Source: Haliscomenobacter sp965225875
Lineage (GTDB): Bacteria; Bacteroidota; Bacteroidia; Chitinophagales; Saprospiraceae
Reading direction: 5' to 3'
Assembly: GCF_965225875.1 (NCBI RefSeq)
Contig: NZ_CBDDBS010000003.1
Span: 682,001-746,000, forward strand
DNA length: 64,000 nucleotides
The position numbers and the translations under genes are program-made. A model generated the notes under the pieces. It saw only the letters and a list, made by a program, of their open reading frames with translations. It searched no databases and was not told where the DNA came from. Each line of letters opens with the position of its first letter. Position 1 is the stretch's first letter. Shown here piece after piece: positions 36,661 through 44,175 of the stretch.

Positions 36661-37203
36661 TTATAAACTTTGACTAATCCCGGTAATTTTCCATTTTCCT
36701 TCAATCAATTTAACCAAGATCAAGCGTTTTTGACGATTGGCCCCTGATGCCAATTCCAACTGAATTTCAGCATTACCTTCCTTGATCTTGCTTTCCAGAA
36801 CTTTGATGGATTCCCATGGCTGCATGTCGGAAACCCAGTGGTATTGGGTGAAAAAAGGACATGGAACGTTGTAGGTGAATGGATCATTATCTACTTGATC
36901 GTAATATATGGCATAGGGTATGTCCTTAAAATAATCCTGACAGCTTTGAAAACGGGCTATTTCTGATTGTTTAAAAGTATCGGCAACACAACCCACGGAG
37001 TCGAGATTGTGGAGGTAACGCTCGTAATCCAATAAAGTCTCACCCTTTGGCCCTTTTTTGACAATGGCCGTATGCTCCTTTACATTCCTACCTTTGATGG
37101 CCTTGAGATACCACTCATAAAAACACTTTGCAGCATCAGCAGGGGTTTGAGCTTTACAAAAACTACTGACGATCAAAAATCCAATCAAAATAAGTTGACG
37201 CAT
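36661..37203 (-). CDS. Exported DUF3828-like protein
   Basis: 180 residues from MRQLILIGFLIVSSFCKAQ, a signal peptide; the promoter at 37221-37254 fits this start and not the frame opening at 37251. The mature part (ADAAKCFYEWYLKAI near the start, YWWVSDMQPWE-like aromatic middle, GKWKITGI at the end) resembles DUF3828 proteins, small NTF2-like periplasmic proteins. Function unknown. Single gene between the LytTR regulator (convergent) and the M56 gene. Confidence 0.65.
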   Translation of the reverse strand: MRQLILIGFLIVSSFCKAQTPADAAKCFYEWYLKAIKGRNVKEHTAIVKKGPKGETLLDYERYLHNLDSVGCVADTFKQSEIARFQSCQDYFKDIPYAIYYDQVDNDPFTYNVPCPFFTQYHWVSDMQPWESIKVLESKIKEGNAEIQLELASGANRQKRLILVKLIEGKWKITGISQSL

Positions 37204-37220
37204 AAAGTGGAATTGTGTGC

Positions 37221-37254
37221 CAAAATTAAGCGCTTTTTTATTTTGGCACACAAA
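37221..37254 (-). promoter_or_regulatory. Candidate promoter for the DUF3828-like gene
   Basis: Minus-strand TTTG (37254-37251), a 22-nt spacer, then TAATTTTG (37228-37221), 18 nt upstream of the ATG at 37203. Confidence 0.4.
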
Positions 37255-37275
37255 TTCATCGAGGATATGGATTGC

Positions 37276-39009
37276 TTATTGTTGCTTGGTTTCCACCTCA
37301 ATTACCCCATCTTCGGCATCTTTGCCATATTTGTCGGTGGCAGCTTTCCCTTTGATGACGTTAATGGATTTGATGGTAGATGGTTCAATTCCTTTCAAGG
37401 GCGCGTCAGATTCATTTTTGTGTAGACGGCCCAACACTTTTCCATCTTTAACGATTAAAGGACGACCATCCACATTGGATTTAAAGCGGACATTTCCTTT
37501 AGGGCTTTGACTTGCATCGATGTTGATTGTTTCGACCTTCCCAGAAACTGTATTGACATTATTGACCCGGATTTCAACGTTTTGGTTGTTGTTGACGTTT
37601 TCGGTCTCAACCTGATTGGTCACATTAATGCTGTTGTCGAGATTGATTTTGTTCAGTTCGATTTCCTGAATATCGCCACCCTTGTAATCTTTGGTATTCA
37701 CAATAATCACTCCATCTTTTCCCTCTTCTCCGTAAGTAGCGGTAGCCGATTCACCTTTGAGTACCGTCATTGACCGGATATCATTGGGGTTCAATTTGGA
37801 CATTGGGTTGCCGCCAGGGCCGTCTTCCATTTTACCCATGTTTTTTCCGTCGACAATCAAGAGTGGTTTGCCAATATTTCCTGAAACCAAACCATTTTGA
37901 CCCACGGTGAAGGACTCGCCGTTGGTAACGATCTTTACGCCGTTGGCAGATCCGTTAATTTTGACCGAATTCACCACAGGCACTGTGTCCAGTTTAAGGG
38001 AAAGAATGTTGCTGGGTTCAAGTTTTCCAGAAGTAGTTTTTTGCGCCGCTGCTGGAACTGCTAATTGAATGACCGGCGTTTGTTCCATCTCTTCGATGCT
38101 TTCTCTCAAGGTGACCTCACCGGTAGGCAAGGCCTGCAAATAATTCACCGAAAAAAACAGTACGAGGCTCAGTACCAGCGGTAAACAAAGTGCGTATTTA
38201 ACGGCTTTCCATTGTGGCGATCCCGCTTGGGTCATGCGCCGTAGCCGCGTATTCAATTGTGCTGCAAAAGTGTTGTAAGGCATTTGTTCCAATTTTTGTT
38301 TTTGTGAAGCTAAAAGGCACGCATATGCATATTTTGAGCCTTGGGCCTCAATGACGCCCGCATCGGCTATAAATTCGTGGGTTTCCTGTAAACGTTGGCG
38401 CAGGCGGTAAATCAGCGGATTGAACCAATACAGCGCAATCCAACATTCCATCAGCAATACATCCCAACTGTGCCCTTGCTGGACATGGATCAGCTCGTGT
38501 TGCAAAACCATGGAAGGCATGGGGTCTTTTTTTTGCCAGAAGATGTAGTTGAAAAATGAAGCAGCTTCCGGCACATTTTCTTGCTCTACCAGGCTCCAAT
38601 CACCCATGGCATGTACCTTGCCACTGCGGATCCAGTGCCATATTTTGAGGTAACTGACCAGGCTACGTCCCAGACTGATCAATACCCCGGAAGTATACAC
38701 AAGCAAAAGGGTAGCGCCCCAGGACAACACCCATTCCTTGGGTGGCGGTACCAACAAACGCAACCATTCAGCGGGTATTTGCTGGGTTTGTTCCAGCATC
38801 AGCACGGCCGGATGGGGATTTGCCGCCAGACTGACTTCAATCTGCAAATGGGGAATCAACAAGGCAATCAAGGGCGTGATGAGTAAATACGCACGATTGG
38901 CTTGATAAAATGATTCCCGGTGCATCCAACGCTCATACAACAGCCCAAAGGCAAGCAGGCAAAGCGCAGCACACAACAAAGTGAAAAAAGTGGGTGCGAT
39001 GATGGTCAT
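37276..39009 (-). CDS. M56 (BlaR1-like) membrane metallopeptidase with two TonB-plug-like repeats
   Basis: 577 residues. Membrane helices near 5-25, 40-55, 95-115 and after 270; the zinc motif HELIH is at 171-175 with Glu172 as catalytic base and an NPL segment following. Residues about 375-440 and 505-570 are two similar modules (PLLIVDGKNMG...MTVLKGESATATYGEEGKDGVIIVNT and PLIVKDGKVLG...INVIKGKAATDKYGKDAEDGVIEVET) that recall the TonB receptor plug. In BlaR1 systems the protease cleaves the BlaI repressor on sensing. BlaI-like gene lies upstream with 7 nt between them, so this is probably a sensor-repressor pair. No penicillin-binding sensor domain is present, so the ligand is unknown. Confidence 0.85.
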   Translation of the reverse strand: MTIIAPTFFTLLCAALCLLAFGLLYERWMHRESFYQANRAYLLITPLIALLIPHLQIEVSLAANPHPAVLMLEQTQQIPAEWLRLLVPPPKEWVLSWGATLLLVYTSGVLISLGRSLVSYLKIWHWIRSGKVHAMGDWSLVEQENVPEAASFFNYIFWQKKDPMPSMVLQHELIHVQQGHSWDVLLMECWIALYWFNPLIYRLRQRLQETHEFIADAGVIEAQGSKYAYACLLASQKQKLEQMPYNTFAAQLNTRLRRMTQAGSPQWKAVKYALCLPLVLSLVLFFSVNYLQALPTGEVTLRESIEEMEQTPVIQLAVPAAAQKTTSGKLEPSNILSLKLDTVPVVNSVKINGSANGVKIVTNGESFTVGQNGLVSGNIGKPLLIVDGKNMGKMEDGPGGNPMSKLNPNDIRSMTVLKGESATATYGEEGKDGVIIVNTKDYKGGDIQEIELNKINLDNSINVTNQVETENVNNNQNVEIRVNNVNTVSGKVETINIDASQSPKGNVRFKSNVDGRPLIVKDGKVLGRLHKNESDAPLKGIEPSTIKSINVIKGKAATDKYGKDAEDGVIEVETKQQ

Positions 39010-39016
39010 ACCACAA

Positions 39017-39382
39017 TCATTTTGACTCTGATTTTTTTATTTCTTCCAACAAACGTTCAATCTCAGCAACATCCGTCTTTTCTTCCCGCAGGAAGTAGGA
39101 GAGGAGTTGGGCCGTTGAGCCAGCAAAGTAGTGTTCCTTGATCTGGGATACACTGGCCTTACGGTACTCTTCCATGCTGATCAGGGGGAAATAGCGATGG
39201 GTTTTACCAAAAGCTTCATGATCAAGCCATCCTTCGGTCTCCAGTTTACGCACCAATGAAGAAATGGTGGTCACCGGAACCTGGGGGTCATCCAGTTCCT
39301 CCATAATTTCGCGGACAAAGGCTTTCCCCATCCGCCAAATGATCTGCATGACCTGTTCTTCTTTTTCATTTAACTTCTTCAT
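39017..39382 (-). CDS. BlaI/MecI/CopY-family repressor
   Basis: 121 residues with a winged-helix start: LNEKEEQVMQIIWRMGKAFVREIMEEL, VPVTTISSLVRKLETEGWLDHE, then GKTHRYFPLIS. Helix 3 (TTISSLVRKLETEG) is the DNA-reading helix. The C-terminal part would dimerise and contains the site usually cut by the paired BlaR1-like protease. It is the first gene of a two-gene operon with the M56 protease and probably represses its own promoter; a candidate operator lies at 39384-39423. Confidence 0.88.
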   Translation of the reverse strand: MKKLNEKEEQVMQIIWRMGKAFVREIMEELDDPQVPVTTISSLVRKLETEGWLDHEAFGKTHRYFPLISMEEYRKASVSQIKEHYFAGSTAQLLSYFLREEKTDVAEIERLLEEIKKSESK

Positions 39383-39383
39383 G

Positions 39384-39423
39384 ATTCAAATGTATAACTA
39401 ATTTTTCGTTGTTACAACTGAAT
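39384..39423 (-). promoter_or_regulatory. Candidate promoter/operator for the BlaI-M56 operon
   Basis: A minus-strand TACATTTG (39387-39394) fits TAnnTTTG, 5 nt upstream of the blaI-like ATG. ATTCA (39384-39388) and TGAAT (39419-39423) are outer inverted words, and GTTGT-T-ACAAC (39408-39418) is a compact palindrome carrying TACA, the half-site word of BlaI/MecI operators. The position over the promoter fits autoregulation, but operator assignment by eye is weak. Confidence 0.35.
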
Positions 39424-39508
39424 AATCATTTTTTAACTAAAATTTCGTCATTAAATAGACATTTGAGCTGAACGAGGTAGGAGGGGAGGGGTATTTTTTC
39501 GCAAAATC

Positions 39509-40948
39509 CTAACGAGTCATGAAGCGGGTAGCAATGGAGAGTGGTCGAAAAGTATAGCGTTTTTTGACGTGATGGCCACCGCTGCGGATTAAAATATTGC
39601 GCAATGCTTCCATGGTGCGGATGATGTGGTTGCCTTTGTTGATCATCACACATTCGGCCAGGGCGGCGTGGGCGGCATCAGTAACCTCCGAACGGGTGGC
39701 TACACCAGATTTATTAAGGGTATCCAGTACTTGGGTTGCCCAAATGACCGGCACATGTGCGGCTTCACAAATCCAGAGGATTTCTTCCTGGATTTCGCTC
39801 ATGCGTTCAAACCCAATTTCTACAGCTAGGTCACCACGGGCGATCATTACGCCGATATTTTTTTCCTTCAATCCACTGAACAATAAATCAGGCAAATTCT
39901 TGACGGCTTCGGGCGTTTCAATTTTGATGACCAATCCCAATTTATGGTCGGAGCCCAAAGCCTGTTGCAATTGGGACATATCTTGGGTATTGCGTACAAA
40001 GGAATAGCCAACAATATCAGCATGTTGCAGGATAAAGGGCAAACAAGCCAGGTCATACTCTGTTAATGCAGGGGTAGACAAGATCGAATCGGGGAAATTG
40101 ATCCCTTTTTCTGCTTTGATAAAAGGCTTTTTGCTGGAGATGCGCAGGATTTGTAGTTTGGCCTTGCCAGCTTCGGTTTTTTCCACTCTGGCCTCAATCA
40201 GGCCATCATCAAAAAGTACAATTTCGCCCGGATTCAATTGTTCACAAACTCCGGGTAAACTACATCCAATGGCACCTTTTTCTTGCCCCAGCAAGTATTC
40301 GTCTATGAGGAGGATGCTTTGGCCAAGTGCTATTTTGAGTTTCTTTTTCTTGCGTAGTACCGTGCGGATTTTGGGCCCGGCCAAATCCATGTATATTTTA
40401 CAATTCAAGCCAGTGATTTTTTCTGCCCTTTTTACATGCTCAATCATCCGAAACCAGGTCGCCTCATCGTCGTGGGCACAATTGATGCGGGCCACGTTCA
40501 TGCCAGATTGCAGCATATTTTTTACTTTTTCATAATCGTCGGCCATCTTGCTGTCGAAAGTGAGCATGATGTAGGGCACTGAGTCAATTTGTTTGGGCCC
40601 AAAAAGGGCGGCTGATTTTTGAGCCAGGGACTTTTTACTGCTGCGGTAGGTGAATAGCTCGTGGTCAGGGTTAACTTTTATTCCCAAGCGTTGCATGATG
40701 GCAAGCAATTGACCCCTGACATGGCTTTCAGAACTGGTAATTGAGGATAGCCCAGCTTCATGTAATGCATCTTGCAATTCGCGAATATCCAAACTGCGAA
40801 GGGCTAAGTAATGCAACAAATTGACGGCATTGGCAAGCTGGCTTGGATGCACTTGATCTAGCAGCTGACTAAAATCCTTTTCAGATTGAAGCATAAAGTC
40901 GTCGATTTTTTTCAGCTCAGCAGCCAACTTGTTAAATGCGGTAGTCAT
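39509..40948 (-). CDS. Atypical pyruvate kinase (N-terminal extension, no C-terminal domain)
   Basis: 479 residues. Residues about 1-125 are a helical extension without a recognisable domain. The barrel then shows pyruvate kinase signatures: GMNVARINCAHDD, MDLAGPKIRT, FDDGLIEARV (lid domain), KGINFPDS, VIKIETPEAV, MIARGDLAVEIGFERM and PVIWATQVLDTLNKSGVATRSEVTDAAHA. The protein ends shortly after, so the usual allosteric C-terminal domain is missing. The enzyme would transfer phosphate from phosphoenolpyruvate to ADP in glycolysis. Some substitutions (ATQV for ATQM, MINKGNH for VMLSGETA) suggest altered activity or a paralogue beside a canonical pyk elsewhere. Confidence 0.8.
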   Translation of the reverse strand: MTTAFNKLAAELKKIDDFMLQSEKDFSQLLDQVHPSQLANAVNLLHYLALRSLDIRELQDALHEAGLSSITSSESHVRGQLLAIMQRLGIKVNPDHELFTYRSSKKSLAQKSAALFGPKQIDSVPYIMLTFDSKMADDYEKVKNMLQSGMNVARINCAHDDEATWFRMIEHVKRAEKITGLNCKIYMDLAGPKIRTVLRKKKKLKIALGQSILLIDEYLLGQEKGAIGCSLPGVCEQLNPGEIVLFDDGLIEARVEKTEAGKAKLQILRISSKKPFIKAEKGINFPDSILSTPALTEYDLACLPFILQHADIVGYSFVRNTQDMSQLQQALGSDHKLGLVIKIETPEAVKNLPDLLFSGLKEKNIGVMIARGDLAVEIGFERMSEIQEEILWICEAAHVPVIWATQVLDTLNKSGVATRSEVTDAAHAALAECVMINKGNHIIRTMEALRNILIRSGGHHVKKRYTFRPLSIATRFMTR

Positions 40949-41141
40949 TGACGTTGATTTATGGCCTTGAAGTTGCCCCGATCAACTATGAAATGCAATG
41001 ACTTTTGGCGGTTTTATTTATGCTTGAAACTGTTCGAAGACACTCGAAGGAATGAGATATGTCATTTGAATTACCGTGAAGAATGGTCAATTTATCAAAA
41101 CGGATTGGCAATAGTATTCATCACTGTATAAATCTACTGCA

Positions 41142-42776
41142 ATGAAAACCAACACAATATTGAGCTTTGCCCGAAATAGCCATACAGCTTTGTTTTTGGC
41201 CTTGTTGATGATGTTTTATGCGGTCAGTTGCCAAATTTTTATTATACAAAAGGTTGCACCTGAAAAAATGGCCGACAATAAATCAGACGCTTCCAAACGA
41301 TTTATTGTCCACGCAGGCAGTAACCTATACGAATTGAAGGACCTTAAGCTTAGCCTTGAACAACTCACGGGTACTTTGGAAATCGCTCAGGAGCCCGTTT
41401 ATTACAGCATTTCACGATCAAGTAATTACACTAAAGAAGAGAAAGGCATCCTCAATGAGGTACATATTTTTTTGAATTCAAAACATTCGATGTGGCCTTT
41501 AGGGGAAACAAAGATTCCTGTGGACCAAATTGCAGAAATTAGAATTATCAAAGATGGAACATCAGGAGTGGCCGCTGTTTTTGTAATTATGGGACTTTCA
41601 ACGCTTATTGCTATACTTACATTAAGCTTTAATCCTCCTAAGCCTTCTCCTCCATCTACAACTTCCTGCCCCTTTGTCTACGTTAAAGATGGCGAAAAAT
41701 ATGCGTTCCAGGGAGAAGCATTTGGGGGAGCTGTTGGGGCAAATCTTTGCCGGGATGATTATATGCCTTTGCCCATGCTTAAAACCACCGGTGGCCAATA
41801 TCAACTAAGCCTAAACAATGAACTGCAGGAAAGACAATACACCGATTTGGCTGAATTGATGGTGGTCGAACACCCAGAAGGTACCCAGGTATTGGTGGAT
41901 CAAAGCGGTAGGGCCCAACTTTTTAAACAGCAATTATCTCCCATAAGCGCTGAAAGCTACAATGGCAACAACCTTCAACCCTTACTGGAAAACAAAGACC
42001 AACTTGCTTACTCCTTTAACGATGAAGATTTTGCGCGCAACGGTGTTGAGCTGAAATTCGACAAACCGGAAGGAGCCCAAAAAGCAAATTTGTTGCTTAA
42101 TGCCAAAAATTCCATCTGGGTTGATCAGGTATTGGATGCCTACTTTAGCAAGTTTGGCAACAAGTTTGACACCTGGATGGAAAAACAAAGCAAACGCCCT
42201 ACCGAGGATCGTTTGCAGAGTATTCGAAAGGGCGACTTACCTTTATCCATTTACCTGAAAAAACAGGGTGAGTGGCAATTACTTGACCATTTGTTTTCGG
42301 TCGGTCCTCTTGCTGCTCGAGACCTGGTGGTTCCCATCGACTTGACGGGGCTGAGCGGCCATAAAATCGAATTGAAAATCGAAACGGGGTTTATGTTTTG
42401 GGATTTGGATTATGTTGCTATGGATTTTACGCCAGCCAGTGCGGTATCTACTACTTTTATACAGCCAAAATTGGCTATGGACCAAAACCAGCACAATTGG
42501 GCGACCACCCTACAATCAGCAGATCAAAACTTTCTGCCACAAAAAAACACTGGAGAATTTACGGAGATCATTTATCCAGCGCCCCCTGCTAAGCCAGGCA
42601 TGAAACAAACAGTTTTCCTGCACAGTCGTGGCTATTATGAACTGATTCGAAGCTATGAAGGGGAACCTAAAGTGAAAGAGTTAAAAAAACTCCGAACCCC
42701 AGGCGCCTTCTCGGAATTTTCGAGAGCAGAGTTTTTTACGTTCCAGGCTACAACTACTCAAGCTCCAGCATTTTAA
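41142..42776 (+). CDS. Unknown lipoprotein, partner of a radical SAM enzyme
   Basis: 544 residues. The start looks like a lipoprotein signal (ALFLALLMMFYAVSC, Cys30). A second hydrophobic segment at about 142-162 may span a membrane. After it comes CPFVYVKDGEKYAFQGEAFGGAVG (Cys176), a motif similar to the C-P-x-x-Y-x-x-D-G-E segment seen near the ends of some ASPIC/UnbV-like proteins, then a long beta-rich region to the end. I recognise no enzyme domain. The next gene starts 20 nt downstream on the same strand and encodes a radical SAM protein, so the pair is an operon; the lipoprotein could be its substrate or a co-acting surface protein. Confidence 0.65.
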   Translation: MKTNTILSFARNSHTALFLALLMMFYAVSCQIFIIQKVAPEKMADNKSDASKRFIVHAGSNLYELKDLKLSLEQLTGTLEIAQEPVYYSISRSSNYTKEEKGILNEVHIFLNSKHSMWPLGETKIPVDQIAEIRIIKDGTSGVAAVFVIMGLSTLIAILTLSFNPPKPSPPSTTSCPFVYVKDGEKYAFQGEAFGGAVGANLCRDDYMPLPMLKTTGGQYQLSLNNELQERQYTDLAELMVVEHPEGTQVLVDQSGRAQLFKQQLSPISAESYNGNNLQPLLENKDQLAYSFNDEDFARNGVELKFDKPEGAQKANLLLNAKNSIWVDQVLDAYFSKFGNKFDTWMEKQSKRPTEDRLQSIRKGDLPLSIYLKKQGEWQLLDHLFSVGPLAARDLVVPIDLTGLSGHKIELKIETGFMFWDLDYVAMDFTPASAVSTTFIQPKLAMDQNQHNWATTLQSADQNFLPQKNTGEFTEIIYPAPPAKPGMKQTVFLHSRGYYELIRSYEGEPKVKELKKLRTPGAFSEFSRAEFFTFQATTTQAPAF

Positions 42777-42796
42777 TCACCAAATAGAAAAAGGCC

Positions 42797-44023
42797 ATGA
42801 CGACGACCAGCAACATATCATTCCTGCAAAAGCGCCTAATTCTTGCTCAAAAATCTACGATTGTGAATGGTTTTTGGGAGAAAAACTTGCTCAAAGCCAG
42901 GGTTTTGTGGCAGTTTTATCAGATTAGCCTTGAACTTACCCAAAGTCCTTGGCGTGCGCTGAAACTGCTTTTAGAAGTTAACCAAAAATACCAGGAAGCT
43001 TTGGGTCAGGATTTTCTGACCAAGGTGGCAAAGGTGGGAACGCGGTATTTCTGGCGCTTGGGTGCTCCAGGCTTCCCTTCCTCTGCTGCAAGCAATGCCT
43101 ATAAAAACGAACTTAAACGTTTTTTGCCCAATGGAGTTCCAACTGGTTTGCGGAGCCTTTTGTTTGCCATTACTAAACAATGCCCACTACATTGTGAACA
43201 CTGTTTTGAATGGGACAACCTCAACCAAAAAGAGGAATTGAGCACGGAGCAGATCATCCAGATTGTAAAGGATTATCAGGATTATGGCACTAGCCAGATT
43301 TTGCTGAGTGGGGGTGAGACAATGTTGAGGGTGAACGACGTTTACCGGGTTTTAAAAGCAGCCCAGCCGGACTGTAGCGACTTTTGGGTATTGACTTCTG
43401 GTTTGGGTTTGACAAAAGAACGTGCTCGTCGCCTGAAAGCAGCTGGCCTGACCGGAGTTATGGTGAGCCTAGACCATTTTGATCCAGTCCAACATGATCG
43501 GTTTAGAGGTTATGAAGGGGCTTTTGATATGGCCATACAAGGAATTGTGAATGCCAACAAGGCAGGCCTTGTGACCACCATTTCTTTGTGTCCGACTAAA
43601 TCCTTTACTACCAGGGAAAACTTGAGTGCTTACTTGGAGTTGGCGCATAAACTGGGGGCAACCTTTATCCAGATTGTTGAACCTAGGGCAGCTGGACGTT
43701 ACAAAGGGCAAGCGGTAGATTTGGAACCCGAGCACCTGGCCATACTGGAAGATTTTTATTTGACCTACAATGCGGATCCGGGTTATCGGAACTATCCCAT
43801 CATCAATTACATCGGGCACCTGCAACGGAGTGAGGGCTGTTCGGGCTCAGGAAACCGTTTTGTCTACATTGATACCGATGGCGATGCGCATATTTGCCCA
43901 TTTTGTGGGGATAAAGTAGCGAGCGCCTTGCAGTTTCCAGTAAAGGATATCTTGAGTTTATTGAGTACTCAACCTTGTGCGGCGTTTGAAACCTACGAGT
44001 CAAGGCATGAATTGAAAGAGTAG
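42797..44023 (+). CDS. Radical SAM protein with a C-terminal auxiliary-cluster-like region
   Basis: 408 residues. The cluster-binding motif is C129-x3-C133-x2-C136 (KQCPLHCEHCFEW), followed by the SAM-binding LLSGGETML and a TIM-barrel of about 200 residues. The C-terminus has EGCSGSG, ICPFCGD and QPCAAF, four Cys arranged like a SPASM or twitch auxiliary cluster. Such enzymes often modify peptides or proteins. Residues 1-120 form a helical N-terminal extension of unknown role. The gene lies 20 nt after an unknown lipoprotein gene, so that protein is the first candidate for its substrate. A palindrome follows. Confidence 0.85.
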   Translation: MTTTSNISFLQKRLILAQKSTIVNGFWEKNLLKARVLWQFYQISLELTQSPWRALKLLLEVNQKYQEALGQDFLTKVAKVGTRYFWRLGAPGFPSSAASNAYKNELKRFLPNGVPTGLRSLLFAITKQCPLHCEHCFEWDNLNQKEELSTEQIIQIVKDYQDYGTSQILLSGGETMLRVNDVYRVLKAAQPDCSDFWVLTSGLGLTKERARRLKAAGLTGVMVSLDHFDPVQHDRFRGYEGAFDMAIQGIVNANKAGLVTTISLCPTKSFTTRENLSAYLELAHKLGATFIQIVEPRAAGRYKGQAVDLEPEHLAILEDFYLTYNADPGYRNYPIINYIGHLQRSEGCSGSGNRFVYIDTDGDAHICPFCGDKVASALQFPVKDILSLLSTQPCAAFETYESRHELKE

Positions 44024-44040
44024 ATCGAAAACTTAAGACC

Positions 44041-44072
44041 TCCACCCGAAGGTTTCGAAACCTTCGGGTGGA
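44041..44072. repeat. Perfect 32-bp palindrome
   Basis: Fully self-complementary with no loop (centre TTTC|GAAA; arms start TCCACCCGAAGG). It lies 17 nt after the radical SAM stop and can form a stable hairpin in RNA, so it may terminate that operon. It belongs to the same word family as the palindromes at 54117-54147 and 54242-54272 (CC-CGAA-G-TTT cores). Confidence 0.65.
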
Positions 44073-44175
44073 TAGGGCAAAGGAACAGGGTTGCACTCAA
44101 TAAAAATCTAAAACCTATGGAGCTTTGCAGCACCAATTATAACATTTGGGCAGCCACCAAGGGCTGCCACTACGA

